Origin: Haloarcula laminariae
Lineage (GTDB): Archaea; Halobacteriota; Halobacteria; Halobacteriales; Haloarculaceae
Direction of reading: 5' to 3'
Assembly (NCBI RefSeq): GCF_025457605.1
Contig: NZ_JAMZFY010000001.1
Location: 372,001-436,000, forward strand
DNA: 64,000 nucleotides
Part shown: one piece after another, positions 34,209 through 43,181 of the stretch
Position numbering within the stretch: position 1 is the first letter of the stretch
Layout: each line of letters opens with the position of its first letter
Program-made: the position numbers and the translations under genes
Notes under the pieces: generated by a model
Database searches by the model: none
The model's input: the letters and a program-made list of their open reading frames with translations, nothing else
Told to the model about the DNA's origin: nothing

Positions 34209-36086
34209 TCACGACGGAACGACCGTAATCGTGCTCCCGCGGTCGATGGCCCGCTCCAGCTCTTCGGCGATGCCCGACCCACGGGAGACCTGAATCTCCC
34301 CGCCCCGGGAGACGGTCGCGGTAAAGAGGTACTCGCCGTCGGCCTGCACCTCGACGGTGTCGCCCGCGTGGCCGTTGAGCGGAATCATCACGTGTCGTGA
34401 GGTGACCTCCGGGTTGACGATTTCGCCCTGGCCGCCGCCGCTGTCTTTCTGTGGGCCGCCCGACGGCCCCGTGGGTTTCTCGTCGAGCGTGCGCACGTCG
34501 ATGTCGATACCCAGGCGGTTCTCCACGTCGGTGATGCGGCCGCCGCCCTTGCCGATGACCTGCGGGATGTCGTCCTCCTCGACCCAGACGACAGCGGTGT
34601 CCGGACCGCGCAGTTCCACGTCGACGTGGCCCCGAGCGATGGACCGAATCTCGCGTTCGACCTCCTGTTTGGCGAGGCGGTCGACGCCGCTGTCCTGCTG
34701 GTCCTCGTCCTCGTTGAGCGGCACCGTGACGACCTGGCGGTTGAACGTGTATATCTCGTACTCGGGCTGGCCGGTCTCGAAGTCCCGGACCACGATGACC
34801 GGGCGGGCGAGGTCCTCCTCCATCAGGCCGTGGGGGACCTTGACCTCGGTCTTCACGTCGTAGACGGTGTGGACCTCCCCGGCCTCGATGTAGACGACGG
34901 TGTCGACTATCTGCGGGATGAGCCCGAGCTCGACGCGGCCGATGAGCCGCTGGAGGGCGTCGACGGCCCGCGTCGCGTGGACGACGCCGACCATCCCGAC
35001 GCCGGCCAGGCGCATGTCGGCGAAGACCTCGAAGTCGTCGGTCTTGCGGACCTCGTCGTAGATGGTGTAGTCGGGCCGGACCATCAGCAGGGAGTCGGCC
35101 GTCTTCTCCATCGACCCGCCCAGCGCGGTGTACTGGGTGATGTCGGGGCCGACCTGGAGGTCCCGCGGTTTCTCCATCGTCTTGACGGAGTAGTCGGAGT
35201 CGACGAGGAACTCCCCGACCGCCTGTGCGAACGTGGACTTCCCGGCGCCGGGCGAGCCGGAGATGAGGACGCCGCGCTGTTGCTCGGTAAAGCGCTGGCG
35301 CAGCTCGTCGGCGTGGTCGTAGTCGTCGAGCTCGGTCTTAACGATGGGCCGGACTGCGGTTATCTCCCGGGCGTCCGAGAACGGCGGCCGGGCGATGGCG
35401 ATACGCATGTCCCGGAACTGGACGATGCTCATCCCCGGCTCGTCGAGTTCGAGGAACCCCTCCGGCGAGGCCTCGGCGGCTTCCATGATGTCCTCGGCGT
35501 ACCCCCGGAGCTCGGCCTCCGTGGCGATATCGTCGCGGATGGGCTGGTAGTGCATGTCACCGATGGAGCCCTTCTTGGCGTAGGGCTTGACGCCGACCTT
35601 GAGGTGGACGCTCATCGTCCCCTCGTCGAAGAAGTTCTCTATCTCCAGGCGGTCGACGGTGCGCCCGCGCGGTTCGATGAACTCCACGTCCAGTCCCTTC
35701 GCGCGGGCGACCTCGGCCTGTACGTCGTCGCTGGTCACCAGCGTCGCTCCGCGGTCGCCGGCGATGTCGCGGATGAGCGCGTCGATTTCGCCCTCGCCGG
35801 CGTCGCGCTTCTCGACGGCGTCGGGGCGGCGGCCGACGTACTCGACGTCGATGGTGCCCCCGTCGGCCAGTTCGACCAACGCCTGGAGCTCTTCGAGCCC
35901 CTCCCAGCCGGTCTCGCGGCCGTCGTTGGCCTGTGCTTCGAGCTCGCCGACGACGGCCTCGGGGACGACGACCGTCGCGCCCGCAAAGCCCATGCCGTCG
36001 ACCTCGCTGTCGGGGTCGGCGTCGGCGGCAACCTGTGTGGACACGCGGCCGTCGATGACCACGCTCGTGTCCGGGACGATTTCCAT
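34209..36086 (-). CDS. PINc domain, PilT-like ATPase with KH domain
   Basis: 625 residues. Residues 1-140 form a PIN nuclease-like domain with the acidic set D6, D102 and D120. After a linker comes a secretion-type (PilT/VirB11) ATPase with Walker A GSPGAGKST at 277-285 and downstream YDEVRKTDDFEVFADMRLAGVGMVGVVHATRA. A KH RNA-binding domain (DIPQVIGKGGGRITDVENRLGIDIDVR) and a C-terminal beta tail follow. The combination is archaea-specific, suggesting an RNA-directed nuclease or helicase; the biological role is not settled. Confidence 0.93.
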   Translation of the reverse strand: MEIVPDTSVVIDGRVSTQVAADADPDSEVDGMGFAGATVVVPEAVVGELEAQANDGRETGWEGLEELQALVELADGGTIDVEYVGRRPDAVEKRDAGEGEIDALIRDIAGDRGATLVTSDDVQAEVARAKGLDVEFIEPRGRTVDRLEIENFFDEGTMSVHLKVGVKPYAKKGSIGDMHYQPIRDDIATEAELRGYAEDIMEAAEASPEGFLELDEPGMSIVQFRDMRIAIARPPFSDAREITAVRPIVKTELDDYDHADELRQRFTEQQRGVLISGSPGAGKSTFAQAVGEFLVDSDYSVKTMEKPRDLQVGPDITQYTALGGSMEKTADSLLMVRPDYTIYDEVRKTDDFEVFADMRLAGVGMVGVVHATRAVDALQRLIGRVELGLIPQIVDTVVYIEAGEVHTVYDVKTEVKVPHGLMEEDLARPVIVVRDFETGQPEYEIYTFNRQVVTVPLNEDEDQQDSGVDRLAKQEVEREIRSIARGHVDVELRGPDTAVVWVEEDDIPQVIGKGGGRITDVENRLGIDIDVRTLDEKPTGPSGGPQKDSGGGQGEIVNPEVTSRHVMIPLNGHAGDTVEVQADGEYLFTATVSRGGEIQVSRGSGIAEELERAIDRGSTITVVPS

Positions 36087-36158
36087 ACCGGGGCTTTGTC
36101 GCAGGCGGTGAAAAGGGTGTGGAGTCGTACGGCTGCGGTGGCCGCCGCCCGGGGCCGG

Positions 36159-36872
36159 CTACGCCAGCAGGGCGACCCCGTCGACGAGCAGCGAGCCGGC
36201 CAGGGCCGCGATGGCGACGCCGGCGACGAGCTTCGCGCCGGCGTGGACCCGGCCGCTCCACTGCCGCGCGGTCCCGAACACCGCCCCGGCCCCGGCGCCG
36301 ATGGCGCTCATCGTCGCGGTGATGGCCACGCCGTACGTGAGGACGGCCAGCCCGACGACGCCGACCCCGTACTCGGGGAACAGGGTCGCCGCGAACACCA
36401 TCATCGACACCGGCGGCGAGAGGGTAAACAGCGCGCCGACCAGCCCGGTCTTGAGGTAGGCGCGGGTGTCGTGGGCGTGGTTCGCCGGGTCCAGGCCCGG
36501 GAGACTGATGTGGGGGTGGCTGTGGCTCCGGTCGCCGTGGTCGTGTTCGTCGGTCCGGACGACGCTGCGCAGGCCGCCAAGCGCCATCGTGGCGCCCAGC
36601 AGGCCGAGGACGACGCCGACCCCGACGGTGCCGACGGCGTCGAACACCGGTGGGAACTCGGTCTGCCCCAGCACCGCGTAGGCGACGGCGAGCCACGCCA
36701 CGACCAGGGCGACGTGGCCGAGGCTGAAACACGCGCCGACCAGCGCCGAGAGCCGCGAATCGCCGTACTCGCTGGTCAGCGAGGAGATGCCGGCGACGTG
36801 GTCCGGTTCGATGGCGTGGGTGACGCCCAGTACTCCCGCGGTGGTCAGTGCGCCGGCGACGGTGAGACTCAT
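36159..36872 (-). CDS. NicO/UreH-like metal transporter family membrane protein
   Basis: 237 residues with six or so membrane helices. The first helix carries HAIEPDH (H-x4-DH) as in nickel/cobalt transporters of the NiCoT/NicO superfamily. A histidine-rich cytoplasmic loop (HDHGDRSHSHPH) between helices 3 and 4 would bind divalent metal, and SPPVSMMVFAATL lies in a later helix. It probably exports or imports Ni2+ or Co2+. No urease or hydrogenase genes are adjacent. It is solitary. Confidence 0.85.
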   Translation of the reverse strand: MSLTVAGALTTAGVLGVTHAIEPDHVAGISSLTSEYGDSRLSALVGACFSLGHVALVVAWLAVAYAVLGQTEFPPVFDAVGTVGVGVVLGLLGATMALGGLRSVVRTDEHDHGDRSHSHPHISLPGLDPANHAHDTRAYLKTGLVGALFTLSPPVSMMVFAATLFPEYGVGVVGLAVLTYGVAITATMSAIGAGAGAVFGTARQWSGRVHAGAKLVAGVAIAALAGSLLVDGVALLA

Positions 36873-37024
36873 TGCCCGAATATCTGCGGTGATTGACCTG
36901 AAACTTTCCGTTCCCGCCGGACAGCGGCTGGTTCACACCTCGTTCAGTCACCCCCTGTGTCTCCGCCGGCCCCCTCTCACACAGAAACGCGGGGACTCTT
37001 GCCCCGCCGGCTCCACCGCCCGGT

Positions 37025-38137
37025 ATGGACGTCGTCTCACTCACCGAGGAGCTCGTCGCGATTCCGAGCCACGACGACGAGACGGCCGCCGGCGACTTCG
37101 TCACGACGTGGCTCCGGGACCACACCGACGCCGCCGTCACCCGCGACGACCACGGGAACGTCATCGCTCGCAAGGGGTCGGGCGAGCGGTCGCTCGCCCT
37201 GGTCGGCCACCACGACGTGGTGCCCCCCGACGAGTCCCAGGTCGACGGCGGCGAGTACGTGGTCGAGCACCGCGAGACCACGGAACGCGCGAACGGGAGC
37301 GAAACGACACGCGGGCGCCTCCACGGCCGGGGCACCGCGGACATGAAGGGGTCGCTCGCGGCGGCGATGCTCGCGTTCGCCGACGCGGAGCCGACCGACG
37401 GCGAACTCGTCTTCGCCTCCTTCGCCGGGGAGGAGCAGGGCGGGGTCGGCTGTCAGGCCGCCATCGAGGACGGCTTCGAAGTCGACTACGCCGTCGTCGG
37501 GGAGGGGTCGACGGGCTACTCCGCGCCGGGCGTGACCGACGTGGCCGTCGCCCACAAGGGCCGCCGGGGCTCGACCGTCGTCGCCGAGGGCGAAGCGGCC
37601 CACGCGAGCGAGGTCGAGGCCGGCGAGAACGCCATCTACCGGGCGACCGACGCGGTCGATATCGTCCGGGACCTCGACTTCCCGACGACCGAGGTGCTGG
37701 GCCACGAGCTACGGGGGAGCGTCGCCGTCACGGAAATCGACGGCGGCTCGGCCTGGAACGTCGTCCCCGAACGCTGTGAGGCGACCGTCGACGAGCGCAC
37801 GGTGCCGGGCGAACGCGCGCCGCTCTCCCGGGTCGAGACTATCGACGGGGTCACCTGGCGGGTCGACCAGGACCTCCCGCCGATGGCCTGTGGCGACGCC
37901 GACTTCGCCGACGCGGTGCTGGAGGCCGCCGCCAGGGCCCAGGACGGAACCCCCGCCCACGTCGTCAAGCCCCACGCCACCGACGCCGGCTGGCTCGGCG
38001 CCGCGGGCACCGACTGCGTCGTCGTCGGCGCCGCCGAGCCCGGCGAGGCACACACCGCCGACGAGAGCGCCGACATCGAGGTTCTGGAGCGCTGTCGGCG
38101 CATCTACGACGGCGCCGTCACCGAGTGGCTGGGCTGA
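37025..38137 (+). CDS. M20 family metallopeptidase / ArgE-DapE-like deacylase
   Basis: 370 residues. Metal ligands are visible in LVGHHDVVPP (first His and bridging Asp), in GRGTADMKG (Asp), in FAGEEQGGVG (Glu-Glu, catalytic base and ligand) and in a C-terminal EAHTADES (His). A dimerisation domain with AHASEVEAGENAIY sits between the halves. The enzyme hydrolyses an amide bond of an N-acyl amino acid; candidates are succinyl-diaminopimelate or acetylornithine/acetyl-lysine substrates. No biosynthetic neighbours settle this. Confidence 0.88.
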   Translation: MDVVSLTEELVAIPSHDDETAAGDFVTTWLRDHTDAAVTRDDHGNVIARKGSGERSLALVGHHDVVPPDESQVDGGEYVVEHRETTERANGSETTRGRLHGRGTADMKGSLAAAMLAFADAEPTDGELVFASFAGEEQGGVGCQAAIEDGFEVDYAVVGEGSTGYSAPGVTDVAVAHKGRRGSTVVAEGEAAHASEVEAGENAIYRATDAVDIVRDLDFPTTEVLGHELRGSVAVTEIDGGSAWNVVPERCEATVDERTVPGERAPLSRVETIDGVTWRVDQDLPPMACGDADFADAVLEAAARAQDGTPAHVVKPHATDAGWLGAAGTDCVVVGAAEPGEAHTADESADIEVLERCRRIYDGAVTEWLG

Positions 38138-38217
38138 CCGGCCGGTCGCGGCGACACGCCGCGCCGAACTGTACACCACCCGACATTATTTCCGCGGCCG
38201 CTCGCAACCGTTGCTGT

Positions 38218-39492
38218 ATGCGCTTGTCGGACGCCACACGGTCGCCAGTCACTCGCCGGGCCCTGCTCGGTAGCGTGGCCGGGGCCGCTGCCGGAATCAC
38301 CGGCGTGGCCGGGACTGCGAGCGCCGACCAGTCGGCGACCGCGACGGTCATGACACAGAACGCGTATCTCGGCTTCGACGTCGCGGAGCTGTTGGGGGCG
38401 GAGTCGCTGTCCGAGGTCCGCGAGGTGACCGGCGGGTTCCTCGCCGATATCGAGCCCGAACTGTACGCGGCCCGCGCCGAGCGTATCGCCGCGGCCGTCG
38501 AGACCGCCGACGCGGACGTGGTCGCGCTGCAGGAGGCGGTGTTGCTTCGACGCCAGCGACCGGGCGATTACGGGACGGAGTCCAGTTCAGCGGCCACCGA
38601 CGTGGTCGTCGACCTCCTCGATTTGATACGGACGGCGCTGGCCGAGCGGGGGCTCGACTACACCGTCGCCGCCGAGTCGGTGGCCAACGACTTCGAGCTG
38701 CCCGCCGAGACCGACGGCGGTCCCGCTGACCTCCGTATCACCGACCGGGACGCCCTCCTCGTCCGGAGCGACCTCGACACCGCCGACCCCGTGTCGGGGA
38801 CCTACGACGCCGCGCTGGCGCTCCCGATTCCGGACAGCGACCGGACGCTGACTATCACCCGCGGCTACAGCGCGGTCGACGTGACCGTCGGCGGCGTCGA
38901 GGTACGGGCCGTCTCGACGCATCTGGAGTCGGCCCTGTCCCAGTACCGACGCCGACAGGCCCGGGAACTGCTCGACGCGCTCCCGGCAGAGGGCCCGGTG
39001 GTCGTCGGCGGGGACTTCAACAGCGCTCCCGGCGAGACGACGTACGACCTGCTGACCGACTCGCTGCGCGACCCCTACGACGGGCTCCAATCCGAGGCGG
39101 GCGGCGCTACCTGCTGTCAGGCCAAGGACCTGCAGAACGACGAGTCGCTGCTCGACCGCCGCATCGACGCCGTGCTGTACCGCGGGCCGGTCACGCCGAC
39201 GGCCATCGACCGCGTCGGCGACCGGCCCGGCGACCGCACCGCGGTCGAGGTCGACGGCGAGACGGTCCGGGCGTGGCCGTCGGACCACGCTGGCGTCGTC
39301 GGGACCTTCGACCTGTCGGGGCCCCCGGCAACTTCGGCCACCCCGTCACCGACGGCGAGGGACTCCACGGCGACGACGGCGACCGATGGGACCGCGTCGC
39401 CCGCGGCGGGCGCGTCGGGCCCCGGATTCAGCACCGGCTCGGCGCTTCTCGGTCTGGTACTGGGCGCCGGTGCGTGGCTGCGGCGCCGGTGA
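38218..39492 (+). CDS. Secreted endonuclease/exonuclease/phosphatase-family protein with PGF-CTERM-like tail
   Basis: 424 residues. A twin-arginine signal (SPVTRRALLGSVAGAAAG) is followed by an EEP domain with all usual blocks: MTQNAYLGFDV, DVVALQEAVLL (Glu), VVGGDFNSAPGE (Asp-Asn) and SDHAGVVGTF (Asp-His). After residue 365 comes a Thr/Ala/Ser-rich stalk and GPGFSTGSALLGLVLGAGAWLRRR, a PGF-CTERM-type cell-surface sorting signal. Predicted surface-anchored metal-dependent phosphodiesterase; extracellular DNA, RNA or phospholipid could be the substrate. Confidence 0.85.
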   Translation: MRLSDATRSPVTRRALLGSVAGAAAGITGVAGTASADQSATATVMTQNAYLGFDVAELLGAESLSEVREVTGGFLADIEPELYAARAERIAAAVETADADVVALQEAVLLRRQRPGDYGTESSSAATDVVVDLLDLIRTALAERGLDYTVAAESVANDFELPAETDGGPADLRITDRDALLVRSDLDTADPVSGTYDAALALPIPDSDRTLTITRGYSAVDVTVGGVEVRAVSTHLESALSQYRRRQARELLDALPAEGPVVVGGDFNSAPGETTYDLLTDSLRDPYDGLQSEAGGATCCQAKDLQNDESLLDRRIDAVLYRGPVTPTAIDRVGDRPGDRTAVEVDGETVRAWPSDHAGVVGTFDLSGPPATSATPSPTARDSTATTATDGTASPAAGASGPGFSTGSALLGLVLGAGAWLRRR

Positions 39493-39601
39493 CGGAGGTC
39501 GCTGTCGCCGCCCGGTCGGCTCATACGGAGTAGCGTAGCGATTACCGGTAGCCGCCGACCCCGAGCCGGCGGTATCCGGAAATAAGCTACAGCAAACCGT
39601 A

Positions 39602-40672
39602 TCAGTCGTCGGCGAGACTGCCGGGCCGGCGGGGCTCGGTGTTGTGCTCGACCAGGTCCTGGCCGATTCCGAGCGCCTGGTTGGTCCGCTGGACGCTCGT
39701 CTCAGCGCTCGTCGTCCGTCCACAGACCGCCCGAATCGCGTCGACGTTCTCGGGGACGACGTCGGCTTCCTGGTGAATCGCCTGGAAACAGTAGAGGTCC
39801 CCGTCCTCGACCGTGACCGACTCGGCCCAGATGCAGTTCTCCCAGATGTCACCGCGCGCGCGGCCCGTGTCGCGAGTGTACTCCTTGAGCTTCCCCGCCC
39901 CGTCGATATCCAGATGCTCCGGGAGCAAGAACAGCCGCGACTCCCGGGCCAGAACGTCCCGGACTTCGTCGGCGGTGGGGTCGGCGTCGAGCGTGACGTT
40001 GACGCTGTGGGTGTGCATCTGCGTCGTCGGCACTTTCATCCCCATCGTGTCGATATCGATGTCGGGGAACACCGTCTCCACGTCCGGCCCGTGGTGGGAC
40101 GGAATCTCGACCGGGTCGGGCAGCGTGTCGTTTATCGGCCCCCGCCCCGTGTCGCCGGGGTCGCCGCCGCGGCGGACGAGCGTGACGCGGGCCTTCTCGA
40201 TGCCGAACTGCTCGCGAATCGGGGCGAACAGCCGCGAGAGCCCCGTCGTGTTACAGGAGACCACGCGGGCGGAGTCCGCGCCGACCGCCCGCTCGTAGTT
40301 GGCCCGGGCGTTGAAGCTCACCTCGGCCACGTCGGCGTCCTCGCCGCCCTGGAAGAGCGCCGGCGTCTCGTACTCGCTGTAGAGGTCGGCGTACGTCGCG
40401 CCGACGCCGCTGGGCGTCGCATCGACGACGACGTCGCTTTCCTCGACGAGGTCGGCGACCACGCCCTGTGTCGGCACGTCGATGGCCTCGAACTGCGTCC
40501 GACTGTCCTCGTCGGCCGCGTAGAGGTCGTATCCGCGGTCGTCTGCCACGACCGCTTCGAAGTTCGGGGAGCGTTTCGTGACGCCGGCGACCGTCATATC
40601 CGGCTGTAGTCGAACCGCATCGGCGACCCGCTTGCCGATGGTTCCGAAGCCGTTGATGCCCACGTGGAGCAT
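39602..40672 (-). CDS. gapII: Type II glyceraldehyde-3-phosphate dehydrogenase
   Basis: 356 residues from [18 protein letters not shown](P)-binding [11 protein letters not shown] is at 5-15 and the catalytic Cys is C140 in [10 protein letters not shown], the archaeal (class II) signature. The 16-codon upstream extension is rejected since it starts inside the TATA region. Haloarchaea carry a bacterial-type glycolytic enzyme and this archaeal type, which in studied species works in gluconeogenesis. Being next to PEPCK supports that direction. It has its own promoter with a TrmB-like site. Confidence 0.95.
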   Translation of the reverse strand: MLHVGINGFGTIGKRVADAVRLQPDMTVAGVTKRSPNFEAVVADDRGYDLYAADEDSRTQFEAIDVPTQGVVADLVEESDVVVDATPSGVGATYADLYSEYETPALFQGGEDADVAEVSFNARANYERAVGADSARVVSCNTTGLSRLFAPIREQFGIEKARVTLVRRGGDPGDTGRGPINDTLPDPVEIPSHHGPDVETVFPDIDIDTMGMKVPTTQMHTHSVNVTLDADPTADEVRDVLARESRLFLLPEHLDIDGAGKLKEYTRDTGRARGDIWENCIWAESVTVEDGDLYCFQAIHQEADVVPENVDAIRAVCGRTTSAETSVQRTNQALGIGQDLVEHNTEPRRPGSLADD

Positions 40673-40720
40673 GGACGTGTGTTCTCGGGGATGTGGCATA
40701 TTTGTTTCGTATTTCGACAA

Positions 40721-40744
40721 TATTTTTTAACTCAAACTGTAGTA
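40721..40744 (-). promoter_or_regulatory. gapII promoter: TATA box with TrmB-like TACT-N7-GAGTT element
   Basis: On the minus strand TTAAAAAATA (40730 to 40721) is a strong TATA box 50-58 bases before the ATG, predicting transcription start near 40695. Directly upstream, overlapping the BRE position, is TACT-N7-GAGTT (40744 to 40729). The published Halobacterium TrmB consensus is TACT-N7/8-GAGTA; this site deviates at the last base only. In that system a site upstream of the TATA box accompanies activation of gluconeogenic genes. Confidence 0.55.
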
Positions 40745-40775
40745 ATCCTTCTGAAGCAGAAAACCCCGGCCGACC

Positions 40776-42281
40776 TCAGTACCGGGCGTCCCTGATAGCC
40801 GGGTCGAGGTCGTCGAACCGGGCGAGATAGCTATCGCGCTCGTCCCGCAGCGCGTCCAGCGTCGACTGTGGATCGGAGAGCGCGGTGGCGACGTCGAACT
40901 CGTCGATGTCCATTCCGGGGACGTCGCTCGGGACGGTGAGCCCCGTCGTCCCGTCGCGCTCCCAGTCGAGTGACTCCCGTGCGACGGTGCGCAACAGCGT
41001 CACCGTCTCTTCGACCCCGACGTCGAGGGGGCCGACGCTGCCGGTGTTCAACACGAAACAGTCGACGTCGAGGTCGGTTATCAGCTCGCGGAACCGGTTG
41101 CCCTCCTCGCCTTCCGACCCGATGATGAACGGGTTCGTCCCGACGACACGAATCGACTCCCCGGCAGCGCTCGGGTCGCCGGCGCTCGTCTGGACCGACT
41201 CGCCGAGCATGAACGCCACCGCGGCCTCCTCCGGCGTGAGCTTGGCAATCGGCGGCATCGCCGGGTTGCGCGTGATGAAGAATATCTGGTCGACCTCGGG
41301 CAGGTCGATGTCCGCTCCGGCGGAGGAGAGCCGCTCGCGCTGGATGATGGCCCGCCCGTTCGTCGTGTACCGGTCGCTGTCGAAATCGACCGCTCCGTCC
41401 CCGTCGACGTCGACGTTTTCCAGCACCGCCGACTCGTCGGTCACCGCGTCGTACATCGCGGGTTCGGTCTCGCTGTCGAGGCCGTGGGTCTTGACGAACA
41501 GCCCCTGCCCTTCGCTGCCGGCCACGGTCCCGTCGGGGCCCAGCGCACAGACGTCATCCTGCAGCATCGTCGCGCCCTCGGGCTCGTCGAGCCACAGCCC
41601 GTGGGCGGTCAGCGTGGACTTGCCGGTCCCCGAGAGCCCGAGAAACAGCTGGCCGACGGTTTCGAGCCCGTCGTCGGTCTCCAGCTCGACCCGCTTGCTC
41701 CCCGCGTGGAGGCCGAGCCCGCCCTGTCGCTTCGCGTAGTACATGAACAGCCTGAGAAACGACTTCTTGGCTTCGCCGGTGTAGTCGCTACCGACGACGG
41801 CGGTGAACCCCTCGTCCGGGAAGACGCGGACGCCGACTTCCTCCCGGTCCGGGAGCTGGACGGTGTGGAAGTCCGGCTCGCGCTCGCCCTCGACGGGTTC
41901 GAAGAGCTTCGCCCACCCCAGCGCGATGCGGCTGTGCGCTTTGGGCACGTAGTAGCGGCAGACGTACGTGTGGTCGGGATGGCGACCCATCTGTCGGTCC
42001 AGGCAGACGAGCTCCCTGTCGTCGAGGTCCGAGAGGGCGCCGTCGACGAGCTCGTAGTCCGCCGCGTCGAACTCGTGGTCGACGGTGTTTTTCGTCCGCT
42101 CGGCGTTCCGTGACCGCTCCCGGCTCACGTACGACGGCGAGCCGAATTCGGTCGTCGTCTCGTGATGCCGCGAGAACTCCCGTAGTTGCTCCAACGACGG
42201 ATTGTACGCCACGTTATCGGCCGTCTCCGGGTCTGGCAATGCAGCCACGTAGTCCGAGGCTGGCACCGATGGCTGTTGCAT
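40776..42281 (-). CDS. pckA: Phosphoenolpyruvate carboxykinase (ATP)
   Basis: 501 residues. Kinase-1a loop GLSGTGKST at 215-223, kinase-2 metal site LQDDVCAL at 240-247, and substrate/metal residues in GRAIIQRERL and FFITRNPAMPPIAKLTPEEAAVAFMLG match the ATP-dependent class. Converts oxaloacetate plus ATP to PEP, the entry step of gluconeogenesis from C4 acids. It lies 103 bases upstream of gapII on the same strand, with separate promoters. Many haloarchaea rely on PEP synthase, so the enzyme's presence beside a C4 transporter is informative. Confidence 0.95.
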   Translation of the reverse strand: MQQPSVPASDYVAALPDPETADNVAYNPSLEQLREFSRHHETTTEFGSPSYVSRERSRNAERTKNTVDHEFDAADYELVDGALSDLDDRELVCLDRQMGRHPDHTYVCRYYVPKAHSRIALGWAKLFEPVEGEREPDFHTVQLPDREEVGVRVFPDEGFTAVVGSDYTGEAKKSFLRLFMYYAKRQGGLGLHAGSKRVELETDDGLETVGQLFLGLSGTGKSTLTAHGLWLDEPEGATMLQDDVCALGPDGTVAGSEGQGLFVKTHGLDSETEPAMYDAVTDESAVLENVDVDGDGAVDFDSDRYTTNGRAIIQRERLSSAGADIDLPEVDQIFFITRNPAMPPIAKLTPEEAAVAFMLGESVQTSAGDPSAAGESIRVVGTNPFIIGSEGEEGNRFRELITDLDVDCFVLNTGSVGPLDVGVEETVTLLRTVARESLDWERDGTTGLTVPSDVPGMDIDEFDVATALSDPQSTLDALRDERDSYLARFDDLDPAIRDARY

Positions 42282-42565
42282 CCGTACGAGAGGGGCCGCT
42301 CCCTATACTAATAAGATTGATAGGACTGTGATAGTAGTAAACATCTACAGCGACTCGGAATATAACGAAAGAAAATTCAATATGCGGCCGGAACGGCCGG
42401 GAAAATTCTACGATTGAACAGGGCGGATACGGACGACAGCGGCCTTCGCTCCGGTCGCGCCGGTGGCTCAGAGGCGGCTATTCGGGCACAGCACCACTCC
42501 CGGGCGGTACATGCTGTCGGCTGTACCACCGGCGGGCGAGAACATTACCAGTACAGCCGACAGTT
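42282..42565 (-). promoter_or_regulatory. pckA upstream region with hairpins (no gene)
   Basis: No convincing ORF in these 284 bases. The pckA-proximal part (about 42300-42380) is AT-rich with a TATA-like CTTATTAGTATA (minus) some 25-35 bases before the ATG and the repeated hexamer TGATAG (+ strand, about 42318-42336). A 6-bp hairpin CGGCCG-GAA-CGGCCG sits near 42386-42400 flanked on both sides by GAAAATTC. The distal end holds a perfect 13-bp inverted repeat described separately. Confidence 0.4.
42514..42563 (-). terminator. Perfect 13-bp inverted repeat after the tautomerase gene
   Basis: CTGTCGGCTGTAC (42514-42526) and GTACAGCCGACAG (42551-42563) are exact reverse complements with a 24-base loop. 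The structure begins two bases after the tautomerase stop codon on the minus strand, so it would form at the 3' end of that transcript and may terminate or stabilise it. It has no clear T-run, so a binding site is also possible. Confidence 0.45.
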
Positions 42566-42943
42566 TCAGCTATCCGGGGTCCACTCGCCGCCGACCCGGT
42601 CGACGCCCATCATCGCGTCCCCGGGGTGTTCGGTGAACACGACTTTCATGTTCTCGTCCGGGATGTCGAACTCGTCGGCCGCGTACTCCATCGTGGCGAG
42701 CGCGAACGCGCGTTTCCGGTCGACGGACCGGCCCTGCCGGATTTCGGCGTCGAGAAAGAGCAAGGGCCCGTCGACGGCCCGCCCGAGATGCATCTCCGCC
42801 GAGTCACGTTCTCGGATAGTGACCGCGACGTGGCCGCTGGTCGTCCGCATCTCCGTCGTGTAGAGCTCCGTCACCCGTTCGGCGAACGAGGTTTTCTCCG
42901 CCGCCGATAGCGACCGTGCGATGTCGAACTGTAACAACGGCAT
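42566..42943 (-). CDS. Tautomerase superfamily protein
   Basis: 125 residues from MPLLQFDIARSLSAAEK; after Met removal Pro2 becomes the catalytic N-terminal proline of 4-oxalocrotonate tautomerase/MIF-like enzymes. The 17-codon extension upstream would bury this proline and is rejected. It has the two beta-alpha-beta units of a full-length (two-repeat) monomer: AERVTELYTTEMRTTSGHVAVTIRERD and KRAFALATMEYAADEFDIPDENMKVVFTEHPG. Keto-enol tautomerisation of an oxo-acid is likely, fitting the organic-acid locus; exact substrate unknown. Confidence 0.8.
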   Translation of the reverse strand: MPLLQFDIARSLSAAEKTSFAERVTELYTTEMRTTSGHVAVTIRERDSAEMHLGRAVDGPLLFLDAEIRQGRSVDRKRAFALATMEYAADEFDIPDENMKVVFTEHPGDAMMGVDRVGGEWTPDS

Positions 42944-43181
42944 ACCCACAGTCGCGTCGAGAGCGGCTTTTACCTTCCCTCTCTGTCTGCCCATGCCGTG
43001 GTCGATACCCGCGAGACTGCACGACCGACGCCGCCAAGGGGGCCCTCGCCGCCCGCCACTCCAAGCAACACCATTTAAATCGTGGCTTCACTTACTGCAG
43101 GTTGATTGGGTATCTCGCACATGCGTCTGGATCCCTGGCTGACAGGCGGTTTGTGGCCTGTAACACCTCGGTGGTGGTACT

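Noticed and set aside
42282-42400. TrmB consensus site at the pckA promoter
   Set aside because: The best match, TACT-N8-AGTCC, lacks the GAGTA half, so it was not called as a site.
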